A stretch of DNA of 64,000 bases from Nostoc commune NIES-4072 (GCF_003113895.1 NZ_BDUD01000001.1:1339821-1403820), one strand, 5' to 3'; counted from the stretch's first letter, positions 7,826 to 18,314 are shown. Notes: a model not told the origin generated them from the sequence alone. Made by a program: numbers and translations.

Positions 7826-8185
7826 ATGCTCAAAATTAAAAGCTCAACTGGTTTATGGATTACTAGTTTTGTAATAGTTCTAACGCTATTCTTTGGCTTT
7901 TTTTCAACAAAATTCGTTGCTCAAGCTCAATTCTCCGCACCTAAAATACAAACACCCGATTGTGTTACAGATGGACTTACTCAGGGTATTATCGGCTATA
8001 GATTAGTTGGTAATATTTTTTACTATGTTCGACGATTAGCAACCGTACCTGATGCATCTGTAGATGACTTTGGTGTGAATGCAGGTGGAGATGCATTAGA
8101 ATTCTTTTGTCTCACCGATAACCCTCAAACAAGCTTAGGTAAGAGTGCTATTTGTTTATCTGGAGAGAATTGTCCCTGGAGATAA
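7826..8185 (+). CDS. Small hypothetical secreted protein
   Basis: The protein has 119 residues if it starts at the ATG at 7826 (AAAGG nine bases upstream); a TTG at 7805 is also in frame. An N-terminal hydrophobic stretch (WITSFVIVLTLFFGFF) followed by AQAQ looks like a signal peptide with cleavage near VAQAQ. The mature part is about 85 residues with cysteines in TPDCVTDG, EFFCLTD, AICLSG and ENCPW, which could form two disulfides. No family was recognised. It is monocistronic and convergent with the alpha/beta hydrolase. Confidence 0.6.
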   Translation: MLKIKSSTGLWITSFVIVLTLFFGFFSTKFVAQAQFSAPKIQTPDCVTDGLTQGIIGYRLVGNIFYYVRRLATVPDASVDDFGVNAGGDALEFFCLTDNPQTSLGKSAICLSGENCPWR

Positions 8186-8297
8186 ACACTGTAACTAGCA
8201 TTGCACCTCGACTTTTTCAAACCTGCAATGACATTTTTCGATATAACTAAAGAACAATTCTTTGCGCTTTTGCGTGAGGCTAAGAAAAATAAATAAG

Positions 8298-9218
8298 TTA
8301 ACTTCCTTGCGCTTGTGAGGTGTTAATTTGCAAAAACTCTTCTACTAGTCGCAGGTAAGTTGGCGCATCTTCCAACATCGGGAAATGCGCTGTGTTAGGA
8401 ATCATCACAAATTTCACTTTGTCACTCAGTGCAGCTGCTTGACGCCCCATCTCGGCTGGAATAATCTTGTCATATTCCCCCGCCACAAGCAGAGTCGGCA
8501 CTGTCAGCTTGGCAAACTCTTGCGGCATCACTTCAGACTGAGCCTTACTGACTGAAGTAAAAATTGTTCCTAAAGCCGCATCGTAATCTGCTTCGAGAAA
8601 ATCTTCCAAAAAAGCTTGCCGCTCAGAATGTGGTATGGAACTATGCAAAAATCTGGCCATAAACATCCGGTCAACAAATGGAATTTTGCTTAACCACTTG
8701 GGACGGAATTTAACTACATAGCCACCAAATTTATGAAAAGCACTAAAGGATTTTTCGTCGTACTCAAAAACGCCGCTACAGGTTAAAATTCCTCGTTCCA
8801 CTCGTTGAGGATAGCGGTTAAAAAATAAAGTAGCAACAGACGCGCCCATCGAGTGAGCATTGATATAAACACGCTGAAGATGCAACCCATCTAACAAAGC
8901 TGCCAAATCATCAGCGTATTCTTCTAATTCATAAGTTAACTCTCTGATTGCCTGTGATTCTTCCTGGGGGGATTCCGATTCAGCAACAGCTTCACTTGCT
9001 TCGGCTATGGTTGGCTTTCCACCAGAACGGCCAAACCCCCGCATATCGTAGAGTAAACAATCAAATTGCTCCGATAAAGCATTCGCAGTATTTTGCCAAT
9101 ATCTAGCCGAACCAGCCCAACCGTGCATAAAAACCATCACTGGTTTTACCAAAGAACCAGATGGTTTTTTCACCCATTCGTAGTAATGCTCAACGCCACG
9201 AACATTAATATAAGGCAT
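8298..9218 (-). CDS. Alpha/beta hydrolase
   Basis: The 306-residue protein has the canonical alpha/beta-hydrolase order: oxyanion-hole region FMHGWAGSARYW near residue 32, nucleophile elbow INAHSMGASVA near 120, an acid in AGEYDKIIP near 250 and a histidine in NTAHFPMLED near 277. A glutamate/serine-rich insert (ASEAVAESESPQEESQ) precedes the nucleophile. It is probably an esterase or lipase-like enzyme, and the substrate cannot be told from sequence. The gene stands between heptamer repeats upstream (9224-9302) and the convergent secreted-protein gene, so it is probably monocistronic. Confidence 0.88.
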   Translation of the reverse strand: MPYINVRGVEHYYEWVKKPSGSLVKPVMVFMHGWAGSARYWQNTANALSEQFDCLLYDMRGFGRSGGKPTIAEASEAVAESESPQEESQAIRELTYELEEYADDLAALLDGLHLQRVYINAHSMGASVATLFFNRYPQRVERGILTCSGVFEYDEKSFSAFHKFGGYVVKFRPKWLSKIPFVDRMFMARFLHSSIPHSERQAFLEDFLEADYDAALGTIFTSVSKAQSEVMPQEFAKLTVPTLLVAGEYDKIIPAEMGRQAAALSDKVKFVMIPNTAHFPMLEDAPTYLRLVEEFLQINTSQAQGS

Positions 9219-9223
9219 TAGTC

Positions 9224-9302
9224 ATTTGTCCTTTGTCAGTTGTCACATAGTTATTATTCCTTAGTTTTTGCCTAATGACTAATGACCGATGACTAATGAC
9301 TA
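9224..9302. repeat. Short tandem heptamer repeats (STRR)
   Basis: Imperfect heptamers (CATTTGT, CCTTTGT, then TAATGAC, TGATGAC) fill the space between the alpha/beta hydrolase start and the clpX stop. They are the same units as at 2037-2107. Confidence 0.8.
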
Positions 9303-10643
9303 TTAGGCTGATTCTGGCTTCGGTAGTGAAGATGGATGTATTATCAGTTCGGCAGTTGATCGCTTCTCAACCATCTCCCGTGTTACTGTACAACGTGTCA
9401 CATCCTTACGAGATGGTAACTCGTACATAACATCCAGCATCAATTCTTCCACAATGCCCCGCAGCGCTCTCGCACCAGTTTTACGACGGTAGGCTTCTTG
9501 AGCGATCGCTCGTAAAGCATCTGGTTTAAAATCTAACTGGACATTATCCATCTTCAGCAGTTTTTGGTACTGCTTCACTAAGGCACTGCGTGGTTGGGTG
9601 AGAATCGCCATCAACGCTTCTTCATCTAGCGGATCTACCACTGCTACCATTGGCACGCGTCCAATAAATTCGGGAATCATGCCAAATTTTACTAGATCGT
9701 CTGGTGCTAAATGGCGTAGAGTATCTGCTGCCCGTTTTTCTTTCGATTGGCCTTCTCCAGGTTGCACAAAGCCTATTGCTTTTTTGCCAACTCTCTGATC
9801 CACAACCTTTTCTAAGCCTACGAAAGCACCACCACAGACGAACAAAATATTACTTGTATCAATCTGGATGCAGTCTTGATAGGGATGCTTACGCCCTCCT
9901 TGGGGTGGTACATTGGCGATCGTTCCCTCTAACATTTTCAGCAAGGCTTGCTGCACGCCTTCGCCAGAAACATCGCGGGTAATTGACGGATTCTCACTCT
10001 TGCGAGCAATTTTGTCAATTTCATCAATGTAGATAATTCCTCGTTGCGCTTCTTCTATATCTAAATCTGCCACCTGCAACAGTCGCAGCAAGATATTTTC
10101 CACATCTTCTCCTACATACCCCGCTTCTGTCAGCGTCGTAGCATCAGCGACGGCAAAGGGTACATCCAGAATTTTTGCTAGGGTTTGCGCTAAGAGAGTT
10201 TTACCGCAACCAGTCGGGCCAATTAACAAAATGTTGGACTTTTGCAGTTCTACAGCATCATCTGCCGCAGCTTTGCCACTTGTTTTAGACTGAATGACCG
10301 CCAACCGCTTGTAGTGATTGTAAACGGCTACTGACAGCACTTTTTTGGCTTCGTCTTGACCAATAACGTGTTCGTCTAGATAATTTTTAATCTCTCTTGG
10401 CTTGGGTATTTGATTAAACGAAATACTAGAAGATTGGGTACGTCGTTTTTGAGGTGGTTCTGCTCTTGGTGCCGGTTGTGCTGCCGCACCATTCGTATCG
10501 AGTAACTCCTCGTCTAGTATTTCATTACACAAGTCAACGCATTCATCGCAGATGTAGACTCCCGGCCCCGCGATTAATTTACGCACCTGCTCTTGAGACT
10601 TGCCGCAAAACGAACATTTTAAATGGGAGTCGTACTTAGACAT
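9303..10643 (-). CDS. clpX: ATP-dependent Clp protease ATP-binding subunit ClpX
   Basis: The 446-residue protein is a full-length ClpX. The N-terminal zinc-binding domain has Cys10, Cys13, Cys32 and Cys35. The AAA+ module shows Walker A GPTGCGKT, Walker [11 protein letters not shown], sensor-type segment [10 protein letters not shown] and the ClpP-contact IGF-type loop in [10 protein letters not shown]. It unfolds tagged substrates and feeds them into ClpP in the cytoplasm. It lies 9 bp downstream of clpP on the same strand and is almost certainly cotranscribed with it; tig is the next gene upstream. No anomaly was seen. Confidence 0.98.
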   Translation of the reverse strand: MSKYDSHLKCSFCGKSQEQVRKLIAGPGVYICDECVDLCNEILDEELLDTNGAAAQPAPRAEPPQKRRTQSSSISFNQIPKPREIKNYLDEHVIGQDEAKKVLSVAVYNHYKRLAVIQSKTSGKAAADDAVELQKSNILLIGPTGCGKTLLAQTLAKILDVPFAVADATTLTEAGYVGEDVENILLRLLQVADLDIEEAQRGIIYIDEIDKIARKSENPSITRDVSGEGVQQALLKMLEGTIANVPPQGGRKHPYQDCIQIDTSNILFVCGGAFVGLEKVVDQRVGKKAIGFVQPGEGQSKEKRAADTLRHLAPDDLVKFGMIPEFIGRVPMVAVVDPLDEEALMAILTQPRSALVKQYQKLLKMDNVQLDFKPDALRAIAQEAYRRKTGARALRGIVEELMLDVMYELPSRKDVTRCTVTREMVEKRSTAELIIHPSSLPKPESA

Positions 10644-10652
10644 ACCAGCCTC

Positions 10653-11351
10653 TTATTTCAGAATGGTGACGTTTTCCCCTGCTGTGGGAAGATTTTGCCT
10701 GGAAATGACCTGATCAATCAAACCGTAGTTCTTCGCCTCTTCTGCCGACATGAAAAAGTCGCGCTCAGTATCTGCTTCAATTCTTTCTATGGGTTGACCA
10801 GTATGATGAGCCATTAACTCATTCAACTTAGCCTTAATGTAAAGAATTTCTCTGGCTTGAATTTCAATGTCAATGGCTTGACCTTGAGCGCCACCAAGTG
10901 GTTGGTGAATCATAATCCGGGAGTCGGGCAGAGACATTCGCTTACCGGCAGCCCCTGCTGTTAACAAAAATGCCCCCATGCTCGCGGCTAATCCAAAACA
11001 GATGGTAACAACATCAGGGCGAATTTGTTGTATTGTATCATAGATTGCCATGCCTGCGTAGACAGAGCCGCCAGGAGAATTAATATACAGTTGGATGTCT
11101 TTTTCTGAGTCTTCGGCGTCTAGGAATAACAACTGAGCCACAATTGAGTTGGCTACGGTATCGTCTATTGGCGTTCCCAGAAAGATAATCCGCTCTCGCA
11201 GCAGGCGGGAGTAGATGTCGAAAGCCCTTTCTCCCATGCCAGATTGTTCCACCACCATCGGCACGATGTTGCTAGGGCTGTTCAACTGGGAGTTAATGTT
11301 TATTCGACTTTGGTTGCTGATGGGGTTGTTTCCCGACTGCGATACAAGCAT
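10653..11351 (-). CDS. clpP: ATP-dependent Clp protease proteolytic subunit ClpP
   Basis: The 232-residue serine protease has all catalytic residues: Ser in [11 protein letters not shown], His in MIHQPLGG and Asp in [11 protein letters not shown]. The N-terminus is about 30 residues longer than the common core (core begins near [20 protein letters not shown]) and rich in Asn/Ser, so a later start (the Met of PMVVEQ) is possible. Cyanobacteria have several ClpP paralogues; this one pairs with clpX 9 bp downstream. The tetradecamer degrades proteins delivered by ClpX. A 341-bp gap separates it from tig, so it probably has its own promoter. Confidence 0.97.
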   Translation of the reverse strand: MLVSQSGNNPISNQSRININSQLNSPSNIVPMVVEQSGMGERAFDIYSRLLRERIIFLGTPIDDTVANSIVAQLLFLDAEDSEKDIQLYINSPGGSVYAGMAIYDTIQQIRPDVVTICFGLAASMGAFLLTAGAAGKRMSLPDSRIMIHQPLGGAQGQAIDIEIQAREILYIKAKLNELMAHHTGQPIERIEADTERDFFMSAEEAKNYGLIDQVISRQNLPTAGENVTILK

Positions 11352-11692
11352 ACAAGCTTTCTTTGACGATAATTTAGGACAAATGGTTCAGCAGCAGATG
11401 CTGCCTTTTCGACGAATGGGATTTTTATAGGTACGTGTTAACCATTATGCCTCATATAATTTCCTCTCGTGTAACACAGTATCAAGCTCAGGCGCTCACA
11501 TGTGTCACAATTTGCTGAAAATTTATTCATTCTTTAATTATTTTGTCTTCCTACCTGAGTTTTCAGGATTTAAGAGTCATTGGACAATAATTAGTAGTTA
11601 TTCTCCCCCTGCTCCCTCATCTCTTTTACCTTACCCATTTCACCAGTACTTTAACTCAGAACTGGTGAATTGATGGCTAGTGAGATTTCTAA
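11352..11692. other. clpP-tig intergenic region
   Basis: These 341 bp contain no convincing gene. On the minus strand the region must hold the clpP promoter and any tig terminator. A pyrimidine-rich heptamer-like tract (TCCCCCTGCTCCCTCATCTC) lies near 11602. I cannot assign a specific promoter with confidence. Confidence 0.5.
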
Positions 11693-13132
11693 TTATCCTT
11701 CTGTGACTTCTGTTGAAGCTTCGATGGTTTCTTCCTCTGTCTGAGGTGCATCAGCATCAGCGTCTGATTCTGTGGCTTCTATTTCCTCTATAGGATTCAA
11801 CGAGCCTTCGGGTACAAGTTCAACTGAGGAGTGTTCTAAGAGCCAATCAATGGTTTTTTCAGTTAATAGTTCGTTTTCCACAATTGAGCGCAGTCTATCT
11901 TCATCAACGTCTTGCTCCTCTGGGTACTGTTCCAAAAGTTCTGTGACTCTGGCTGCGATTTCTTCTGGTGTTACCTCGATAGATTCGCGTTTAGCAACTT
12001 CCCGCAAGGACAAGGAGCGTTTGATGCGTTCAATTGCCTCAGTGCGCGATCGCTCCCGCAATTGAGGAATAATATCTGTAGTAAACAACTTCCTCACATC
12101 CAATCCCTGCTGAGATAGTCGCATTGCTGTTTGCGTTAGCATTGCATCCACTTCTTGCTCAATCATGGTTGCTGGTAAGTCAACTTCTACATGCTTGAGC
12201 AGTTCCGTTAACAATGCTTCCTGTTTATTTGTTTTTGTTTTGTCGTCCGCCTCTTTTTGATATTGCTCGACCAAAGAAGCGCGTAACTCCTCTAAGGTTT
12301 CAAAATCGCTGATTTCTTGGGCGAAATCGTCATTTACTTCTGGTAGTTCCTTTTCTTTCAGTTCTTTAAGCGTCACTGTGAAAGTTGCCGCTTTTCCAGC
12401 TAAATCTTCATTAGCATAAGGATCTGGGAACTGTGCCGCAATTTCTCTGGTTTCTTCCGGATTCATCCCCACTATTCCCGAAATAAAGCCTGGAATAAAC
12501 TTATCTTCCTGCAATTCAACTTGAAAATCAGTTGCTTCGGCTCCGGGAATCGGTTCTAGTTCAGCTGTTTCGTCTTCGCCTTCACCTCTGGCGAATGAAC
12601 CTTTAAAATCGACTACGGCAATATCACCGATTTGGGCTGCACGTCCTTCTACAGGAATCAATGTCGCCAATTCTTGACGTTCTTTGTCAAGGGTAGCGTC
12701 CACTCGTTCTGGTTCGTACTTAACTTCTTCAGCTTTAGCTTGCAAATCAGTGTACTGAAGCAAATTTACTTCTGGTTCTACATCGACAGCAGCCGAAATC
12801 GTCAGGGGTTTCCCAGGTTCATAATTCTTAATTAAATCCTCAAAAGAGGAACGCAATTGCGGCTGACCTATTGCCGGAATAGCTTCTTGTTTAACCGCTT
12901 GCTCAATACCGTCTTGAATTAGTTCTTCCAGCGCTGCTGCCTTAATTCGAGTTGTACCCAGCCGTTGTAGCAATATCGGCCGAGGCACCTTGCCTTTACG
13001 AAACCCAGGAATATTGGCAGTACTCGCTAAGTTTTTAATGACCTGTTCGTAAGTTTGCTTGGTAATTTCTGGCGTAATCTCTATTTCCAGGCCAATTTGG
13101 CTGGCGGGAAGTTTTTCCTGGGTAACTTTCAT
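11693..13132 (-). CDS. tig: Trigger factor (ribosome-associated chaperone)
   Basis: The 479-residue protein is a full-length trigger factor. The N-terminal ribosome-binding domain contains the signature GFRKGKVPRPIL near residue 43. The FKBP-type peptidyl-prolyl isomerase domain is in the middle (IGDIAVVDFKGSF to TFTVTLKELKEKELPEVNDDFA). The long helical C-terminal domain ends in an acidic tail rich in Glu and Ala. It shields nascent chains at the ribosome exit. The order tig-clpP-clpX is a widely conserved quality-control cluster. An 800-bp spacer separates it from the divergent asd gene. Confidence 0.98.
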   Translation of the reverse strand: MKVTQEKLPASQIGLEIEITPEITKQTYEQVIKNLASTANIPGFRKGKVPRPILLQRLGTTRIKAAALEELIQDGIEQAVKQEAIPAIGQPQLRSSFEDLIKNYEPGKPLTISAAVDVEPEVNLLQYTDLQAKAEEVKYEPERVDATLDKERQELATLIPVEGRAAQIGDIAVVDFKGSFARGEGEDETAELEPIPGAEATDFQVELQEDKFIPGFISGIVGMNPEETREIAAQFPDPYANEDLAGKAATFTVTLKELKEKELPEVNDDFAQEISDFETLEELRASLVEQYQKEADDKTKTNKQEALLTELLKHVEVDLPATMIEQEVDAMLTQTAMRLSQQGLDVRKLFTTDIIPQLRERSRTEAIERIKRSLSLREVAKRESIEVTPEEIAARVTELLEQYPEEQDVDEDRLRSIVENELLTEKTIDWLLEHSSVELVPEGSLNPIEEIEATESDADADAPQTEEETIEASTEVTEG

Positions 13133-13950
13133 GCTTAGTCTCTAGTTTTCTGGTATTTTATACTCCAAGTACACACAAGATGCAATAATTGTTTGCGTTT
13201 ATGGCTTGATGTGTCTTAAGGAAATGGGATGCCAAAAGGCTTTATGACATCCAAAGGATGGATGTTTGTCTTGGGGCAAAGATCCAGTTTACTGCCAATC
13301 ACCTGGGACTTGACATTTTCCCTTCATAACAATTTAGTTAATGGGGACTAGCATTAGTTCTTCTTTGTCCCTCTGCTCCCTCGGAAACTTAGGAATTAAT
13401 TATTCAGTGGGCTAACGCCGTGATATCCTGGTTCTCAGCGACTAGTTAGTACTCCCAAGTTCAAGTTATAGTATTGAGTCTAGCTATTATTAAGTTGTGA
13501 TACAAGATCGCATCTATTACCTAACCGTATAGCTCAGTTTTATACTGTGCTGGTTTTATCCATTTAGATCATAGTATATGCGTCATCTTGGTAAGCAACT
13601 TTGAATCTAAGCGTTAGTTAGCCTTACAAGTGGGATGCCTATGAAACGCCTAAGTGCAGATATCTCTATTTTTCTGCTAAATGGCTGTTTGTTGTATAAT
13701 ATATAGTTTAAATCGATGGAAAAATTGGATAGCCATTGTTGTAAAGCGCAACGTAACTTAAATTATTAAATAGCCCAGAAAATAAATGTATTAAATATTT
13801 AGAAATTAAAAATTGACACAGAATAGACTAAATTAGAGATAAATTTCAACTTATTGAAAATGTATTCCAAGGCAATCATCGCCATTTAAATATAAGTAAA
13901 TCTTCAACTGTTCCAAATTGCAAATAAACCTCTTAAAGGAGGAAGTGAGT
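13133..13950. other. Long divergent intergenic region between tig and asd
   Basis: These 818 bp hold no supported reading frame, tRNA or repeat tract. The region contains HIP1-free, AT-rich DNA with several possible promoter elements, for example TTGTTGTATAATATA near 13690 (a good -10 TATAAT), which points toward asd and would leave a leader of about 250 nt. A small RNA is possible but cannot be shown from sequence alone. Confidence 0.45.
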
Positions 13951-14994
13951 TTGTCTAAATCCTATCGTATAGCTATTTTGGGGGCGACTGGTGCCGTTGG
14001 CACAGAGTTGCTGGAATTATTAGAAATCCGTAATTTTCCAATTGCTGACTTGAAGCTATTGGCATCAGAGCGGAGTGTCGGGCGATCGCTGCGCTTTAAA
14101 GGAGAAAATATACCCATAGAAGCAGTGAGCGATCGCGCCTTTGAAAATGTGGATATAGTACTAGCTAGTGCGGGTGGTTCCACATCCAAAGCTTGGGCAG
14201 CAATTGCCGTCGAAAAAGGTGCAGTGGTAATTGACAACTCCAGTGCTTTTCGGATGAACCCGGAAGTTCCCTTAGTAGTGCCAGAGGTGAATCCAGAAGC
14301 CGCAGCTAATCACCAAGGTATTATTGCCAACCCCAACTGCACGACAATTTTAATGGCAGTGGCAGTATGGCCATTGCATAAAATTAAACCAGTACAACGC
14401 ATCGTAGCTGCAACCTACCAATCTGCAAGTGGTGCTGGTGCTAGAGCAATGGCAGAAGTCAAAAGGCAAACAAGCGCTATACTACAAGGACAGCCGCCAG
14501 TCGCTGAGGTATTGCCTTACCCACTGGCATTTAATTTATTCCCGCATAACTCACCATTAAACGATTTGGGTTATTGTGAGGAAGAAATGAAAATGGTCAA
14601 CGAAACCCGAAAAATATTTGGTACGCAGCAAATCAGAATCACTGCTACCTGTATACGGGTTCCCGTACTCCGCGCCCATTCAGAAGCCATTAATTTAGAA
14701 TTTGAGACTCCCTTTAGTGCAAAGGAAGCCAGAGAGATTTTAAATTCCTCCCCTGGAGTGAAGTTGGTAGAAAATTGGGAAACTAACTATTTTCCGATGC
14801 CCATTGAAGCAACGGGTAAAGACGAAGTTTTAGTGGGAAGAATTCGTCAAGATATTTCTCATCCCTGTGGGTTGGAATTATGGTTATGTGGTGACCAAAT
14901 CCGCAAAGGCGCAGCGTTAAATGCAGTACAAATCGCCGAATTGCTCGTAGAAAAAAATCTACTCAAACCTGCTAAAGCTTACGTTTCAAGCTAA
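13951..14994 (+). CDS. asd: Aspartate-semialdehyde dehydrogenase
   Basis: The 347-residue enzyme converts aspartyl phosphate to aspartate semialdehyde with NADPH, the branch step to lysine, threonine and methionine. The Rossmann motif GATGAVGTELLELL is at the N-terminus, the catalytic cysteine is in ANPNCTTI and the catalytic histidine is in LRAHSEAI. I chose the TTG at 13951 because AAAGGAGG ends eight bases upstream; the in-frame GTG at 13945 is too close to it. dapA follows 134 bp later and then rnj, a gene order common in cyanobacteria. Confidence 0.96.
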   Translation: MSKSYRIAILGATGAVGTELLELLEIRNFPIADLKLLASERSVGRSLRFKGENIPIEAVSDRAFENVDIVLASAGGSTSKAWAAIAVEKGAVVIDNSSAFRMNPEVPLVVPEVNPEAAANHQGIIANPNCTTILMAVAVWPLHKIKPVQRIVAATYQSASGAGARAMAEVKRQTSAILQGQPPVAEVLPYPLAFNLFPHNSPLNDLGYCEEEMKMVNETRKIFGTQQIRITATCIRVPVLRAHSEAINLEFETPFSAKEAREILNSSPGVKLVENWETNYFPMPIEATGKDEVLVGRIRQDISHPCGLELWLCGDQIRKGAALNAVQIAELLVEKNLLKPAKAYVSS

Positions 14995-15128
14995 ATCATT
15001 AGTAAAAACAAACAACTAATGAAAAAGAGCAAATGTGCAAATTACTGTTGAAAGAAATTTGCACATAGGTTATTACAATAGAAAACCACCAAGATATAAA
15101 AACATGGGTAATTAGGAGTGAAAACAGG

Positions 15129-16013
15129 GTGGGAGATTTTGGCAATGTTTTAACCGCTATGATTACGCCGTTTAAAGCAGACGGGAGTGTAGATTATGAT
15201 GTAGCGGCAGAACTGGCGGCACATCTAGCTAACAACGGTACAGATACATTGGTGGTGTGCGGCACAACCGGAGAATCCCCTACCCTAACCTGGGATGAGG
15301 AATACCAGCTGTTTGTCGAGGTATTGCACTCCGTGGCAGGAAAAGCCAAGGTGATTGCAGGTTGTGGTTCAAATTCTACTAAAGAAGCGATCGCAGCCAC
15401 CCAAAAAGCGTCTAAAATAGGAGTACATGGTTCCTTACAAGTTGTCCCTTATTACAACAAACCGCCACAAGCGGGATTGGAAGCGCACTTTCAGGCTATA
15501 GCACAAGCCTGTCCCGACTTACCTTTGTTGTTATATAATGTCCCCGGTCGTACCGGACAAAACCTTCAGCCAGAAACAGTTGCCCGGTTAGCTGAGGTTA
15601 GCAATATTGTCGGAATTAAAGAATCCACTGGTAGTATAGATCAAGCAAGCGAAATTCGTCGCTTGACACCAAAAGAATTTCACATCTATTCTGGTGATGA
15701 TTACATGACTTTGCCCTTGTTAGCGATCGGGGCAAAGGGTGTGGTAAGTGTGGCTTCTCATCTGGTAGGAAACCAACTACAGCAGATGATCCAAGCTTTT
15801 AGAGCGGGAAAAATTGAGGTAGCAAGCGAGATTCATCTCCAACTCTTCCCGTTATTTAAAGCTTTATTTCTCACTTCAAATCCCATTCCAGTGAAAAAAG
15901 CATTGAAGCTTCAAGGTTGGGAGGTTGGTTCAACTCGTCCGCCCCTGTGTGAAGCTGATTTAGAAGTAAGTCAAAAGTTAGAAGCGGTTCTGAAAAAACT
16001 TAGTTTAATCTAG
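15129..16013 (+). CDS. dapA: 4-hydroxy-tetrahydrodipicolinate synthase
   Basis: The 294-residue class I aldolase condenses pyruvate with aspartate semialdehyde, the product of asd just upstream, in lysine and diaminopimelate synthesis. Signatures are [10 protein letters not shown], the tyrosine in [10 protein letters not shown] and the Schiff-base lysine in VGIKESTGS. The start is a GTG at 15129 with GGAG about 10 bases upstream. It is probably cotranscribed with asd (134 bp upstream). It has a normal length. Confidence 0.97.
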   Translation: MGDFGNVLTAMITPFKADGSVDYDVAAELAAHLANNGTDTLVVCGTTGESPTLTWDEEYQLFVEVLHSVAGKAKVIAGCGSNSTKEAIAATQKASKIGVHGSLQVVPYYNKPPQAGLEAHFQAIAQACPDLPLLLYNVPGRTGQNLQPETVARLAEVSNIVGIKESTGSIDQASEIRRLTPKEFHIYSGDDYMTLPLLAIGAKGVVSVASHLVGNQLQQMIQAFRAGKIEVASEIHLQLFPLFKALFLTSNPIPVKKALKLQGWEVGSTRPPLCEADLEVSQKLEAVLKKLSLI

Positions 16014-16292
16014 CCACCATGCGGTTAAGCGCTGTTAATCTGCTGCTTTTTAAAGATACATATAAACAATGCTCATAATTGTTCATAAGTTGGAAATTAA
16101 AAATCTGTGTTAGGACTGATAGACATACTATAAATTCTTCAGTATACAGTCGATTTTATTGAATAAAAAATTGAAATCTTCAATTAAAACTTGATTGCTT
16201 TGGGACTGAATTAAGAGACAAATGATGTTGTCTTAAATACAAGTTCGTTAACTATCAACTAAATTAACCACAAGTAAAAATCTAAGGAGAAA

Positions 16293-18065
16293 ATGGCTAA
16301 AAACGAAGCTGATAATTCCGCCTTGAAAATTATTCCTTTGGGCGGTTTACACGAAATTGGGAAAAATACTTGTCTTTTTGAGTATGATGATGAAATTATC
16401 CTGTTAGATGCAGGATTGGCTTTTCCCACAGAGGCGATGCATGGAGTAAATATTGTTCTGCCAGATACGACCTATCTGCGGGAAAATCGCCACAAAATTA
16501 AAGGGATGATCGTTACTCACGGTCATGAAGACCATATTGGCGGGATTGCTTTTCATCTCAAGCAATTTGATATCCCGGTGATTTATGGGCCAAGACTAGC
16601 AATGGCAATGCTAGAGGGTAAATTAGAAGAAGCAGGAGTGCGCGATCGCACAGAAATTAGAACAGTTCTACCACGCGACGTGGTGCGAATTGGCAAAAAC
16701 TTTTTAGTAGAATATATCCGCAACACCCACTCCATTGCTGATAGTTTCACTGTTGCCATTCATACTCCCCTTGGTGTAGTCATTCACACAGGGGATTTCA
16801 AAATTGACCATACCCCAGTGGATGGGGAAAAGTTTGATTTGCAACGGTTAGCAGAACATGGTGAAAAAGGCGTTCTTTGCCTTCTAAGTGATTCCACTAA
16901 CGCTGAGATACCAGGCTTTACACCTTCGGAACGTTCAGTTTATCCCAATCTTGAGAGAGTATTTAGTCAAGCCACTGGACGATTATTTGTCACTACCTTC
17001 GCTTCTAGCGTGCATCGCATCAACATGATTTTGGATATCGCCAAGAAGCAAAACCGTGTAGTGACGATTGTCGGGCGTTCTATGCTGAACTTGATTGCTC
17101 ATGCCCGCAATTTAGGTTACATCAAGTGTGAAGACAATCTGCTGCAACCATTGCACGCCGTCCGGAATCTGCCTGATGAGAGAGTACTAATTTTAACTAC
17201 AGGTTCTCAGGGTGAAACGATGGCAGCAATGACCCGCATTGCTAACAAAGAACATCCTCACATTAAAATCCGCGAAGGAGATACAGTAGTATTCTCTGCT
17301 AACCCAATTCCCGGAAATACGATCGCAGTAGTCAACACCATTGATAAATTGATGATTCAAGGTGCAAAAGTTGTCTATGGACGAGATAAAGGGATTCACG
17401 TCTCCGGTCACGGCTGTCAGGAAGAACAAAAGCTGATGATTGCCTTAACTCGACCCAAATTCTTTGTGCCATTTCACGGCGAACATCGGATGCTAGTGAA
17501 GCACGCAGAAACGGCTCAGAGTATGGGCATTCCCGCAGAAAATATGATCATTATTCAGAATGGTGATATTGTCGAACTAACTGAAGATGCGATTCGCGTC
17601 GCTGGTAAAGTGCCATCTGGTATCGAATTGGTGGATACTACTAGTTCGGGTATGGTAAGTGCTAAAGTGCTGCAAGAACGGCAACGCATGGCTTCAGAAG
17701 GTATTATTACGATCGCAGCTGCCATTGATTGGAATGGTAAACTGCTGGCGAAACCAGAAATTCACCTACGGGGTGTAGTTACAAGTGTAGAGCGATCGCT
17801 CTTACAAACCTGGGTCAAACAACGGATTGAAGAAATTTTAACTGTGCGCTGGACAGAATTTGCTCCTGGCGAAGGTCAAGCAGCAGATATAGACTGGGGT
17901 GGATTGCAAGGAACTTTAGAACGAGAATTGCAACGTTCCATCCGTCGAGAATTGCAATGTCAGCCATCTGTGACTTTGTTGATGCAAATCCCTGATGAGC
18001 CACCCGTGAAAGTTGCCGACGGTAGAAGACGGCGGACTCGGACTGCTGCTCAAGTAGCATCATAG
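16293..18065 (+). CDS. rnj: Ribonuclease J
   Basis: The 590-residue metallo-beta-lactamase/beta-CASP nuclease has the metal motif VTHGHEDHIGG near residue 75, the DSTNAE segment near 195, and the C-terminal beta-CASP histidine region VSGHGCQEEQK and FVPFHGEHRML. Bacterial RNase J has 5'-3' exonuclease and endonuclease activity and acts in mRNA decay and rRNA maturation. The extra arginine-rich C-terminus (GRRRRTRTAAQ) may bind RNA. It begins with ATG after AAGGAG and lies 280 bp downstream of dapA. The asd-dapA-rnj order is conserved in many cyanobacteria. Confidence 0.95.
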   Translation: MAKNEADNSALKIIPLGGLHEIGKNTCLFEYDDEIILLDAGLAFPTEAMHGVNIVLPDTTYLRENRHKIKGMIVTHGHEDHIGGIAFHLKQFDIPVIYGPRLAMAMLEGKLEEAGVRDRTEIRTVLPRDVVRIGKNFLVEYIRNTHSIADSFTVAIHTPLGVVIHTGDFKIDHTPVDGEKFDLQRLAEHGEKGVLCLLSDSTNAEIPGFTPSERSVYPNLERVFSQATGRLFVTTFASSVHRINMILDIAKKQNRVVTIVGRSMLNLIAHARNLGYIKCEDNLLQPLHAVRNLPDERVLILTTGSQGETMAAMTRIANKEHPHIKIREGDTVVFSANPIPGNTIAVVNTIDKLMIQGAKVVYGRDKGIHVSGHGCQEEQKLMIALTRPKFFVPFHGEHRMLVKHAETAQSMGIPAENMIIIQNGDIVELTEDAIRVAGKVPSGIELVDTTSSGMVSAKVLQERQRMASEGIITIAAAIDWNGKLLAKPEIHLRGVVTSVERSLLQTWVKQRIEEILTVRWTEFAPGEGQAADIDWGGLQGTLERELQRSIRRELQCQPSVTLLMQIPDEPPVKVADGRRRRTRTAAQVAS

Positions 18066-18092
18066 AGAATTTCAGATAAAAATATCATGCAT

Positions 18093-18132
18093 AAGCGCAG
18101 AGACGTAGAGTTTTTCTAACGTCTTTGCGCTT
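18093..18132 (+). terminator. Hairpin after rnj
   Basis: AAGCGCAGAGACGT pairs with ACGTCTTTGCGCTT (14 bp, one G-T pair) around a 12-base loop, 27 bp after the rnj stop. No long T run follows, so termination strength is uncertain. The arm sequence GCGCAGAGACG belongs to a family of short dispersed repeats in this window (near 4500 and 32430). Confidence 0.5.
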
Positions 18133-18197
18133 TGGCGTGAGATATGGTCTTTTATCATGGGTATAGAACTTGTCTATAGTTCTTGGAGGCGATCGCT

Positions 18198-18270
18198 ATG
18201 ACTAAAACACCAATAAAAATTAGTACTCTTGAAGAATACATCAATTTTGATGATGGCACAGACCAAAGTA
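18198..18270 (+). pseudogene. 5' fragment of a Uma2-family gene interrupted by an IS element
   Basis: A strong ribosome binding site (GGAGG) precedes an ATG at 18198 and a frame that reads MTKTPIKISTLEEYINFDDG, the usual N-terminus of Uma2/DUF820 proteins. The match ends after about 24 codons where the left end of the IS200/IS605 element begins. No continuation of the gene is visible beyond the element near 20050, so the gene is lost, not just split. Confidence 0.65.
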
Positions 18271-18280
18271 GCAACGGCGG

Positions 18281-18314
18281 GCTAGCCCCTAAATTCATTT
18301 ATGGGGGTTAGCCG
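18281..18314. repeat. Left-end hairpin of the IS200/IS605 element
   Basis: GCTAGCCCC and GGGGGTTAGC form a nine-pair stem (one G-T) with a 13-14 base AT-rich loop. Y1 transposases recognise such subterminal hairpins in single-stranded DNA. It lies 50 bp from the tnpA stop codon. Confidence 0.75.

Noticed and set aside
8228..8296. 22-codon frame MTFFDITKEQFFALLREAKK...
   Set aside because: Too short to support, no Shine-Dalgarno sequence, and it lies between convergent genes.
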